NCBI GenBank assembly: GCA_002923315.1 | Contig: BEHM01000003.1 | Coordinates: 34,875-98,874 of the forward strand | Length of the DNA: 64,000 nucleotides | Reading direction: 5' to 3' | Source: a bacterium HR10 | Lineage (GTDB): Bacteria > Acidobacteriota > Blastocatellia > HR10 | Shown: positions 34,126 through 43,095 of the stretch, one piece after another | How positions within the stretch are numbered: position 1 is the stretch's first letter | Layout of the letters: every line of letters starts with the position of its first letter | The notes under the pieces: generated by a model | What the model saw: the letters and a program-made list of their open reading frames with translations, nothing else | The model's database searches: none | Told to the model about the DNA's origin: nothing | Program-made: the position numbers and the translations under genes

Positions 34126-34616
34126 CCTGCCGGGATGTGCGACGGCATCTGATGGCGTGGGCTCGGACGGGAGTCGGGGATCGCGCTGAGCGCGAGGCGA
34201 TCTGGGCGCATCTCCGGCAGTGTCCGAGCTGCGAAGAGCGAGCGCGCTTGTGGGCGCTCAAGCACGTGCTGTTGCAGGCGACCCGAGCGGACGCGGCTGA
34301 TCCGGCTCCCTCCCTCTACGCGCGTGTGAGCGCGCAACTGCGGCAGCAGCGCGCTCGCGCGGTCTTCTCTTTCTGGGAAGCCGTGCGAGCGTTCTCGGCG
34401 AGCGTCGCCCTGGTGGCGATGATCGTCCTCATCCTCCTGGTCGGCGTGAACATTTACGTTCATCAGCAGATTCCGAGCGGGCGCCGGGATTTCATCTCGG
34501 CACTGATGGAGCGGAACTTCTCCGAAGCCGAACGCTTGGTCTTCGCCGGGGAGGAGGAGCTGAATCCGGATAGCGTTTTGAGCGCTCTGGTGGCCGAGTC
34601 GCGGGAGTCGAGATGA
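34122..34616 (+). CDS. Zinc-finger anti-sigma factor
   Basis: A 164-residue membrane protein. The N-terminal zf-HC2 anti-sigma domain has Cys3, then HLRQCPSC (His-x3-Cys-x2-Cys) near 29-37. One TM helix (about 88-115) is followed by a short periplasmic tail. It should hold the ECF factor inactive at the membrane until an envelope signal arrives. It overlaps the sigma gene and the next gene by 4 bases each (ATGA), so expression is tightly coupled. Confidence 0.87.
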   Translation: MTCRDVRRHLMAWARTGVGDRAEREAIWAHLRQCPSCEERARLWALKHVLLQATRADAADPAPSLYARVSAQLRQQRARAVFSFWEAVRAFSASVALVAMIVLILLVGVNIYVHQQIPSGRRDFISALMERNFSEAERLVFAGEEELNPDSVLSALVAESRESR

Positions 34617-35035
34617 CGTTTCGGAATGGCTCATGGCGGGCTCGCCTGACGGTCTTGGGCGTCTTCGCGCTCGGGGTGGCTCTGGGCGCCCTGGCGATGG
34701 AGTTTTATCAGCAGAGTGTCCGAGGACGGAGCTCCGCGGGGCCGCCGCCGCGCGGGGAGAGTGCGCGAGAACGGCATCTGCAGTATCTGGTCAAGGAGTT
34801 GGGGCTGACCCAGGAGCAGACCGAGCGCGTGCGACGCATTCTCGATGAGACGCGGCAGGAATTCCTGCAACTTCGGAATGAGATGCGGCCACGATTTGAG
34901 GAGATTCGTCGTCGCTCGCGCGAGCGATTGCGCGCCGTGCTGACGCCGGAGCAGCAGGCCAAATTTGATGAGCTGATGCGGCGCATGGATGAGGAGCGGG
35001 AACGCCATCGTCGAGATGAGCCAAAGGGGAAATGA
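34613..35035 (+). CDS. CnrX/CpxP/Spy-like periplasmic sensor protein
   Basis: A 140-residue protein. A TM or signal-anchor helix (about 11-30) leads to a periplasmic all-helical part with the repeated LTxxQ pattern of the Spy/CpxP/CnrX group: LGLTQEQTERVRRIL near 64-78 and LTPEQQAKFDELM near 113-125. The family senses metal or misfolded protein; CnrX works with an anti-sigma factor to release an ECF sigma factor in Cupriavidus. The same order (sigma, anti-sigma, sensor, efflux genes) appears here. Metal ligands are not obvious. Confidence 0.75.
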   Translation: MTFRNGSWRARLTVLGVFALGVALGALAMEFYQQSVRGRSSAGPPPRGESARERHLQYLVKELGLTQEQTERVRRILDETRQEFLQLRNEMRPRFEEIRRRSRERLRAVLTPEQQAKFDELMRRMDEERERHRRDEPKGK

Positions 35036-35039
35036 GCCT

Positions 35040-36863
35040 ATGGTGTTGGAGAAGGTGAGAGCATTGGTGACGAAGAAGCGGATGGTGATCCTCGTGTTGG
35101 CCCTCGTGGTCGTCGTCGGCGGGATTCTCTCGCTGACGGTCTTCCGCCAGGGGGCGGCCGCGAGTGAGTTCTTCACCGCGCCTGTTGACCGCGGGCCCGT
35201 GCGCAACGTCGTGAACGCGACGGGGACGGTTCAAGCGGTCGTGACGGTTCAGGTGGGGAGTCAGGTCTCCGGGCAGATTCAAGCCCTCTACGCGGATTTC
35301 AACTCCGTCGTCAAGCGCGGGCAGCTGCTGGCGAAGATTGATCCGCGCAATTTCGAGGCGCAGCTCCTGAACGCGCGGGCGAATCTGGCGGCGGCCGAAG
35401 CACGGGTGCGCACCGTAGAAGCTGAGCTGAACACGCAACGGGCGAATTTGGCGGCGGCCCAGGCGAATCTGGAAGCCGCGCGCGTCGCCATGGAGAACGC
35501 CAATCTCATCCTGCGCCGCTATACGGAGCTGGCGCAAAGCGGCGTGCTCTCGCAGAACGAATACGACAACGCCAAGGCGAATGCCGATTCGGCGCGGGCT
35601 CGATACAATCAAGCGCTCGCGGCGGTCGAGCAGGTGCGGGCGCAGATTCGCGCCACTGAGGCGCAACTGGAGCAGGCGAAGGCTCAGGTCGAGCAGGCGC
35701 GCGCGGAGGTCAATCGCGCTCAGGTCAATCTGGAGTACACGAACATCTATTCACCGGTGGATGGGGTCGTCATCTCGCGCAATGTGGACGTCGGTCAGAC
35801 GGTGGCGGCGAGCTTGCAAGCGCCCACGCTCTTTGTCATCGCCAACGATCTGACGAAGATGCAGGTCCATGCGAATGTGGATGAGGCGGACATCGGGAAG
35901 ATCTCCGAGGCCGTGGACGTGCGCTTCACCGTGGACGCGTATCCCAACGACACGTTCGTCGGGCGAATTCAGGAGATTCGGCTGAACCCGCAGACGGTGC
36001 AGAATGTGGTGACCTACAGCGTGATCATCGCCGTGGACAATCCCGACCTGAAGCTCAAGCCGGGGATGACGGCCAATATCACCATCACGGTGGATCAGCG
36101 GGAGAACGTCTTGCGCGTGCCGAATGCGGCGCTCCGCTATGTGCCGCCGGGCGTCACGCGAGAGCGGGTGATGGAGCTCTTGCGGCAGGGGCCGCCGCTT
36201 CGACCGCCTCAATCTACTGAGCAGAAGCGAGCCGAGTCTTCATCGGCGCCTTCGGGTCGTGCTGAGCAGGCGTCGGGCGCGCGTCCTCAGGGGGCGCGGG
36301 AGCCGAGTCGGGCTTCGGTGGAGATCCCCGGGCTTTCGCCGGAAGCCGCGGCTTTGCTCCGGCAATTGCGCGATCCGAATTTGGCGCCCGAGGAGCGGCG
36401 CGCGCTCCTGGAGAAGATGCGCGCGTTGCCCGAAGCCGAGCGGCAGAAGATTCGTGAGAGTTTCCAGCGCTTTCGTGGCGCGGGTGAAGGGCCCTCGTTG
36501 GCTTCGGCTCAACCGAGGGGCTCGCGCGGCCCGACTCCTTCGGTGACGCTGGCGCCGGGGCAATTGTGGGATCCGGCGGAGAAGCTGCGCTTCCCGGCAC
36601 CGCGCGAGACCAGTCGCGTTCGTCCGGCCATCGTCTGGGTGCTCACGGCGCAGAAGAAGCCCGAGCCGCGGCGGGTCCTGCTGGGCATCACCGACGGGGT
36701 CTACACGGAAGTCGTCACGGGGGAGGTGAAGGAGGGGGATCAGGTCATCATCGGCGATACGTCGCAGGCGCCCGCGCAGCAGTCGAGTGGCCCGCCATCG
36801 CCCTTTGGTCGGCCTGGGGGATTCGGTCCGCCGCGGCCGGCCGGTGGCGGCATGCGCCGGTGA
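35040..36863 (+). CDS. MacA-like periplasmic adaptor (HlyD/RND-type) with a C-terminal insertion
   Basis: A 607-residue membrane-fusion protein. An N-terminal TM helix (about 15-33) leads to the lipoyl, coiled-coil hairpin (about 100-225; heptad-rich AAAEARV..QAQVEQARAEV) and beta-barrel domains. Unlike most MacA proteins, an insert of roughly 150 residues (about 380-525) separates the barrel from the membrane-proximal domain. It is Pro/Ser/Arg-rich and contains a helical LAPEERRALLEKM segment. The start at 35040 has AAGGGGA upstream. Together with the next two genes it forms a MacAB-type tripartite ABC exporter. Confidence 0.9.
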   Translation: MVLEKVRALVTKKRMVILVLALVVVVGGILSLTVFRQGAAASEFFTAPVDRGPVRNVVNATGTVQAVVTVQVGSQVSGQIQALYADFNSVVKRGQLLAKIDPRNFEAQLLNARANLAAAEARVRTVEAELNTQRANLAAAQANLEAARVAMENANLILRRYTELAQSGVLSQNEYDNAKANADSARARYNQALAAVEQVRAQIRATEAQLEQAKAQVEQARAEVNRAQVNLEYTNIYSPVDGVVISRNVDVGQTVAASLQAPTLFVIANDLTKMQVHANVDEADIGKISEAVDVRFTVDAYPNDTFVGRIQEIRLNPQTVQNVVTYSVIIAVDNPDLKLKPGMTANITITVDQRENVLRVPNAALRYVPPGVTRERVMELLRQGPPLRPPQSTEQKRAESSSAPSGRAEQASGARPQGAREPSRASVEIPGLSPEAAALLRQLRDPNLAPEERRALLEKMRALPEAERQKIRESFQRFRGAGEGPSLASAQPRGSRGPTPSVTLAPGQLWDPAEKLRFPAPRETSRVRPAIVWVLTAQKKPEPRRVLLGITDGVYTEVVTGEVKEGDQVIIGDTSQAPAQQSSGPPSPFGRPGGFGPPRPAGGGMRR

Positions 36864-36920
36864 ACGAGTGATGGGGATGTTCGCACGGGACGTCGCTGGG
36901 GCTCTCGTGAAGTCACCTTC

Positions 36921-37814
<894 letters not shown>

Positions 37815-39042
37815 GCTGCGCTCGACGCTCACGATGCTCGGCATCATCATTGGCGTCGGGGCCGTCATCGCCATGGTCTCCATCGGTCAGGGGGCGCAGG
37901 CGATGGTCAAGGACCAGATTCAGAGCATGGGGACCAATGTCATGTTCGTCTGGGCCGGGAGCCGGATGTGGGGAGGTGTGCGCTTGGGCGCGGGAGCGGC
38001 CGCCACGCTCACGGCCGAGGATGCGGAGGCGATCGAGCGCGAGATCCCGCTCGTGCGGGCGGCCTCTCCGATCGTGCGGGCCTCGGCGCAGGTCGTCTTC
38101 GGGAATCAGAACTGGTTCACCTCGATCCAGGGGACCAATGAGAAGTTCCCAACGATTCGAAATTGGCCCGTGCGGGAAGGCGAGTTCTTCAACGAGGGTG
38201 ATGTGCGCGCCGCCGCGCGCGTCGTCGTGCTCGGCAAGACCGTGGTGGACAATCTCTTTCAAGGCCTCAGTCCGGTCGGACAGACCATTCGCATCCGCAA
38301 TCTGCCCTTCCGCGTGATCGGCGTCCTCGCTCCGAAAGGGCAATCCGTGATGGGGCAGGATCAGGATGACATCATCGTCATGCCCTACACGACGGTGCAG
38401 AAGAAGCTGCTTGGACAGCAGATCCTCTCGGTCAATGCCATCATGATCTCCTTCGTCTCGCCCACGGCGGCGACGGTGGGTGAGCAGCAAGTGGCCGAAT
38501 TGCTGCGACAACGCCATAAGACGCCTCCCGGGCAGGACGATTTCATGGTTCGGAATATGACGGAGATCGCCGAGGCGGCCGAGCAGACCAATCGCGTGAT
38601 GACCCTGCTGTTGGGCAGCATCGCTGCCGTCTCGCTCATTGTCGGGGGCATCGGCATCATGAACATCATGCTCGTGTCGGTGACCGAGCGCACGCGCGAG
38701 ATCGGCATCCGTATGGCCGTCGGCGCGCGCCCTGGTCATATTCGCATGCAGTTTCTGACCGAATCGGTGGTCCTCTGCCTGATGGGAGGGATTCTCGGGC
38801 TTCTTCTGGGCGTCGGACTCTCGGTGGGCATCTCGCGCGTGCTCGGCTGGCCGACGCTCGTCTCGCCGCTCTCGATGGTCATCTCATTTGGCTTCGCGGC
38901 GGCCGTGGGCATCTTCTTCGGATATTACCCGGCGCATAAGGCCGCTTCGCTCGATCCCATTGAGGCGTTGCGCTACGAATGAGATGGGGGCTGGGGTTCT
39001 GGACGAGGGACCCCAGCGAGATCCCCCCGAGGGCAGAAGCAA

Positions 39043-39492
39043 GTGCGAGCTGTTGTCCAACGTGTCGCGTGCGCGCGCGTGCGCGTCGGTGGCCGCGTGG
39101 TCGGAGAGATCGGGCGCGGCCTTCTCGTCCTGCTTGGCGTCGGCCGGGAGGATACGGAGGCCGACGCGGATTACCTCGCCGAGAAGATCGTCCACCTGCG
39201 CATCTTCGAGGACGACGCGGGGAAGATGAACCGTTCGCTTCTGGACATCGGCGGAGAGATGCTTGTGGTCTCGCAATTCACTCTTTACGGAGACTGTCGG
39301 CGAGGCCGACGTCCCTCGTACTCCGATGCTGCCCCACTGGAGCGAGCGCGCGCGCTCTATGAGTACTTCATCGAGAAGGCCCGCCAGTATGGCCCGCGCG
39401 TGGAGACCGGGATCTTTCAGGAGATGATGGACGTCGAGCTGGTGAACGCCGGTCCGGTCACCCTGCTTCTGGATAGCCGCAAGCAGTTTTGA
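39043..39492 (+). CDS. dtd: D-aminoacyl-tRNA deacylase
   Basis: A 149-residue DTD. It hydrolyses D-amino acids mischarged on tRNA. The family's [17 protein letters not shown] motif (about 84-100) and the cross-subunit [10 protein letters not shown] (a Gly-cisPro-like loop, near 134-143) are present, and the N-terminus MRAVVQRV is typical. The start is GTG at 39043, 60 bases after the permease gene; it could be read-through from the exporter operon or use its own promoter. Full length. Confidence 0.96.
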   Translation: MRAVVQRVACARVRVGGRVVGEIGRGLLVLLGVGREDTEADADYLAEKIVHLRIFEDDAGKMNRSLLDIGGEMLVVSQFTLYGDCRRGRRPSYSDAAPLERARALYEYFIEKARQYGPRVETGIFQEMMDVELVNAGPVTLLLDSRKQF

Positions 39493-39504
39493 GATCGCGC
39501 GCTC

Positions 39505-39918
39505 TCACCCGGTCTCCTTCTCCGAGCGGTGGTGCGCGCGCGAGAAGTGTTCATGCACGATCCGCCAGTGACCGTTCTCTCGATGGAAGACGTGTGTGCC
39601 GCGTCCGTGAATCTCGCGCCGGTGCGCGCCATCGCTCAGGGTGACCGTCCAATAGAAGCTCACGACTGCCGTATCGCCGAACGCCTGAACGAGCGGCTCC
39701 GAGATTCGGTATTCGACGTGCTCCGCCTGTCGCAGATAGTACTCGAACGTCTCGCGCAGCGCCTCCAGTCCCCGGACGCGCTCGTGCCGCGTCGAGGAGA
39801 ATCCCACGATCGCGGGGGAGAAGCTGGCGAGCGCGGCGGGGACATCCCGGCGATTGAAGGCGGCGACCTGTTCCTCCTCTAAGGAGAGAAGCTCGCGTTC
39901 GAGGTCAGCGTCGGCCAT
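39505..39918 (-). CDS. NTF2/SnoaL-like protein (DUF4440 type)
   Basis: A 137-residue cone-shaped NTF2-like domain: an N-terminal helix LSLEEEQVAAFNRRDVPAAL, then strand pairs with FYWTVTLSD and GRGTHVFHRENGHWRIVHEHFS. Many such proteins are enzymes (isomerases, hydrolases) or binding proteins, and this family alone does not give a reaction. The start at 39918 has GGAGGGGGG upstream; longer in-frame starts exist. It is convergent with dtd (12 bases apart) and divergent from the coiled-coil gene. Confidence 0.8.
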   Translation of the reverse strand: MADADLERELLSLEEEQVAAFNRRDVPAALASFSPAIVGFSSTRHERVRGLEALRETFEYYLRQAEHVEYRISEPLVQAFGDTAVVSFYWTVTLSDGAHRREIHGRGTHVFHRENGHWRIVHEHFSRAHHRSEKETG

Positions 39919-39997
39919 ATCCCCCCTCCGGTCACGAGTCTTCATCCGGCGATTGTTGTAGCACGAGATGCGAGTGGGAGGCAATCGCAGATCGCCC

Positions 39998-40026
39998 TTC
40001 GCTTCTCCGAGTGGAAGTGGTATACT
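39998..40026 (+). promoter_or_regulatory. Putative promoter of coiled-coil protein gene
   Basis: TATACT (40021-40026) is 5/6 to consensus; the region 17 bases upstream reads TTCGCT, a weak -35. It lies 87 bases before the start codon. Confidence 0.35.
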
Positions 40027-40113
40027 CGAAGGCCCCTCGCGGGGGGCAACGCGCTTGGTCGGTGGCTCATCCAATTGGGCTCGGATGGGAAGGCCTCAGA
40101 TCAAGGAGGGGAT

Positions 40114-41046
40114 ATGGCACGAAAGACACTCGATGAGATGCTTTTGGGAAGATCGCTTCCAAACGAACCTCAGGAGGGGGCATCGCCTGCGGAAGCGAGA
40201 CGTCGCCTGTGGCCGCTTCTTGCTGGAGCCGTCCTGATCTTGGGCGTCGTGGGCGCCCTGCTCTATCTGATCTACGACCTGAGGGCGACGACGCGGCAAC
40301 TGCGCGCTGAGCTGAACGAGACCAATCGGGACATGGAGGTGGTGCTCAAGCGTTTGGATGATGCTGACGCGCGCTATGCGAATTTGAAGGCGCAACTGGA
40401 GGTCACCACGGAGCACATCGGCATCACGGAGAAGGAGCTGCAGCGCGCGCGTGCTTTAGCCGCCGAGATCAAGCGGGAGCAAGAGCAGCGGGTCGCTGCG
40501 CTTCAAGCCGAGCTGGCGCGAAAAGCGGAGGCCGCGCAGCTCTCGGCCTTGCAGGAAGAACATGCGCGTCGGATCGGCGCGATCACCGGTGAGATCACGA
40601 CCGTCAAGGGCGATGTCTCGGCCACGCGCCAGGAGGTGGAGCGCACCAAGCAAGAGATCGGGAGCATTCAACTGAAGCTCAGCGAGTATGGCACGCTCAT
40701 CGCGCGCAATCGCGAGGAGCTTCAAGAGCTGCGGCGCCGCGGCGAGCGGGAGTATTTCGAATTCGACATCACGAAGAAGAGCGGGTGGCAGCAGGTCGCC
40801 GATATTCGGATTCGGCTGACCAAGACCGATGTCAAAAGGCAGAAGTTCAACATCGCGCTCTACGTGGGCGATCGTCAAGTGGAGCGCAAGGATAATCTCA
40901 TCAACACGCCCATCCAGTTTCGCGCCGAACGGGGGACGTCACCCTATGAGCTGGTCGTCAACGAGGTGAAGCCCGATCGCATCATTGGCTATCTGGCGGT
41001 GCCGAAGGATCGCGCGGCGGCCCTGCGCCCGGCGATCACGCGGTAG
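40114..41046 (+). CDS. Membrane-anchored coiled-coil protein of unknown function
   Basis: A 310-residue protein. A cytoplasmic N-terminus (about 1-32) is followed by one TM helix (about 33-54), a long coiled coil (about 55-225, heptads rich in Ala, Leu, Glu and Arg) and a small C-terminal beta-rich domain (about 230-305; EYFEFDITKKSGWQQVADIRIRL). No known catalytic motif is visible. AAGGAGGGG lies just before the start at 40114. It may be a scaffold or envelope-spanning linker (inference). Confidence 0.7.
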   Translation: MARKTLDEMLLGRSLPNEPQEGASPAEARRRLWPLLAGAVLILGVVGALLYLIYDLRATTRQLRAELNETNRDMEVVLKRLDDADARYANLKAQLEVTTEHIGITEKELQRARALAAEIKREQEQRVAALQAELARKAEAAQLSALQEEHARRIGAITGEITTVKGDVSATRQEVERTKQEIGSIQLKLSEYGTLIARNREELQELRRRGEREYFEFDITKKSGWQQVADIRIRLTKTDVKRQKFNIALYVGDRQVERKDNLINTPIQFRAERGTSPYELVVNEVKPDRIIGYLAVPKDRAAALRPAITR

Positions 41047-41087
41047 CCGGACGCGAGGGCGCCATCGTGACAATTGCGGGGAGGGGA

Positions 41088-42887
41088 TCAGCCCCTCTCC
41101 GGTGGGAAGTATTCGGGCCAGCGTCGGTCCACCAGGCGCACGATGTCCTCCCTCATCTCGAGGGGGCGCGGATATCCCTCCTTCCACGTCGCATCAATGG
41201 CCAGGCGCCCGCGATACAGGGGGCGCGCTCCGACCAAGCGCATCTCTTCGCACAGGAGATCGCGGGCGGGATCGAAGCGCGTGAAGATCCCCCACAAGAG
41301 ATTCTCCTCATCCTCGAGTCGCACGTCGGGGCTGACGGCGATCAGCATCCTCACGGGGCCCAGGGTCGGAGCGCGCACCAGGTCCTCCAGCACGGCGCGC
41401 GCTTCGCGCTCGATGGTGAGGACGAGTACCCCCCCGTCCAATACGCGATGCGCGAGGATGCGCCGATCGAGCGTTCGCGGATCGGTGACCTCGGTGGGTG
41501 GTGGGCTCTCTCGAATCCGCTCGCCCGTGGCGTCGAGGATGAGTTTGCCGCCGACGTGGGGGACGAAGGAGGTGAAGTCGAGTGTGTCCAGCGGAGCCGT
41601 CGGCAGCAGCACCAGATGCTGCTGCGGATCGAAGCGAAACCACAGCTCGCGCAGCAGGGCCGGGAAGCTCCGGCAGTCCACATCCTCCCGCACCAGGATC
41701 ATCACTTTCGTGAGGGCCAACTGTCCAAGTCCCAGCAGCGCGAAGGCCGTCTTGAGCGCTTCCTTCGGATGGCGCTCTCGAAGGGAGACGCCGAGCAGAT
41801 TGTGGAATCCGGCTCCCGGAAACGCCCAAAGGTCCACGACGTTCGGATTGAGGAGCCGCACGAGCGGGCCGATCATCTCGTTGGCGGCGATGCCGAGGTA
41901 CTTGTCCTCCTGAGGGGGCTTGCCCACGACCGTGGCCGGGTAGATCGCTCGGCGACGACGCGTGATCCGGTGAATCTGAAAGACGGGGAAGGGAGCGGCT
42001 TCCGAATAGTGGCCGAAGTGATCGCCGAAGGGGCCTTCCATCTGGCGTTCGTAGGGGGGGACGATGCCTTCAAGGACGAACTCCGCATGAGCCGGAACAA
42101 GCAGCGGGATCGTGCGGGCTGGAACCAGGGGAATTGGTCGGCCACGCAAGAATCCGGCGAACGCGATTTCGTCAAAATCCTCCGGCAAGGGCAGGATGGC
42201 GGAGAGCATCAGTGCGGGATCGCCGCCCAGGATCACGGCCACGAGCAGCGGACGGCCCTCACGCTCGGCCTCCTCGTAATGCGCGCGACCCCCCTTGAGG
42301 CTTTGCCAGTGCATTCCCGTTCGATCGCGTTCGAAGACGTGCAGGCGGTAGAGGCCCAGATTTCGCCGATGCGTCTTCGGGTGTTCCGTGAGCACGAGCC
42401 CAAACGTGATGAAGCGTCCGCCGTCCTCCGGCCAGCATTTCAAGATCGGGAGCTTCCAGAGGTCCGGCTCCTCGAGGACCTCGTGTACGGGCGCGCGCCG
42501 CACGCGGCGCGGACGCATACTGAGCGCTCGACGAAGGAGGGCGCGCGAGCGCCAGAGGCCGCCGAGAGTCGGAGGATTCAGGTCTTCGAGCGCGCGAAGG
42601 AGTTCATCGCCGATCTCAGCCGGCTCTCGCCCCAAAGCCCATCGGATGCGCTCTGCCGTCCCGAAGAGATTGATGACGAGGGGAAAGGCGGCGCCTTTGG
42701 GGCGCTCGAACAGCAGCGCGGGACCACCCTCGCGAACTACGCGCTGCGCGATCTCGGTGACTTCGAGGACCGGGTCCACTTCGACGTGAACGCGGACGAG
42801 TTGTCCTCGTTGCTCCAGGAAGGCGAGAAACGCCCCCAGGTCCTCGAATCGGCCTCCTCTGTGATCCGAAGCACTCCGCCCGAACAT
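41088..42887 (-). CDS. UbiD-family decarboxylase
   Basis: A 599-residue UbiD-type enzyme. These proteins use prenylated FMN to decarboxylate aromatic or unsaturated acids. Seen are the N-terminal FLEQRGQLVRV..DPVLEVTEI, the GGRFITFG region and the conserved segment EGPFGDHFGHYSEA near 285, with TVVGKPPQEDKY. No ubiX-like prenyltransferase is visible in this window. In organisms with menaquinone, UbiD/MqnP-type proteins act in quinone synthesis; here the substrate is unassigned. Convergent with the upstream coiled-coil gene and divergent from the S8 protease gene. Confidence 0.92.
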   Translation of the reverse strand: MFGRSASDHRGGRFEDLGAFLAFLEQRGQLVRVHVEVDPVLEVTEIAQRVVREGGPALLFERPKGAAFPLVINLFGTAERIRWALGREPAEIGDELLRALEDLNPPTLGGLWRSRALLRRALSMRPRRVRRAPVHEVLEEPDLWKLPILKCWPEDGGRFITFGLVLTEHPKTHRRNLGLYRLHVFERDRTGMHWQSLKGGRAHYEEAEREGRPLLVAVILGGDPALMLSAILPLPEDFDEIAFAGFLRGRPIPLVPARTIPLLVPAHAEFVLEGIVPPYERQMEGPFGDHFGHYSEAAPFPVFQIHRITRRRRAIYPATVVGKPPQEDKYLGIAANEMIGPLVRLLNPNVVDLWAFPGAGFHNLLGVSLRERHPKEALKTAFALLGLGQLALTKVMILVREDVDCRSFPALLRELWFRFDPQQHLVLLPTAPLDTLDFTSFVPHVGGKLILDATGERIRESPPPTEVTDPRTLDRRILAHRVLDGGVLVLTIEREARAVLEDLVRAPTLGPVRMLIAVSPDVRLEDEENLLWGIFTRFDPARDLLCEEMRLVGARPLYRGRLAIDATWKEGYPRPLEMREDIVRLVDRRWPEYFPPERG

Positions 42888-43023
42888 TCGGTCTCACAAT
42901 GTACACGAGGGATCGGCTCAAGGGAAAGGGGCGGGAGGTTCTCTATGTGGGCGTCATCGAAGGCATTCGTGACCTCTCCCGCGTTGTCCCTCCTGCGGGT
43001 GAGGGAGCGCCCCAAACCTCCTC

Positions 43024-43052
43024 TTTACGGCGCACGGCGTTTGGCCTAGACT
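43024..43052 (+). promoter_or_regulatory. Putative sigma-70 promoter of S8 protease gene
   Basis: TTTACG (43024-43029), a 17-base spacer and TAGACT (43047-43052) lie 43 bases before the start codon. The 208 bases between ubiD-like and protease genes contain no other feature that I can see. Confidence 0.45.
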
Positions 43053-43095
43053 AGGGCGCATGCGAAGACGTGCGTGCGGGAAAGGAGGAAGCGGT

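Noticed and set aside
41067..43049. Very long open frames antisense to clear genes, for example opposite the UbiD-like gene, the kinase (19477-21261), the regulator and nuclease genes (16977-18884) and the M16 peptidase (31622-33430).
   Set aside because: They lack recognisable domains and ribosome-binding sites and lie fully opposite conserved proteins. In GC-rich DNA the third-position bias opens such frames by chance.
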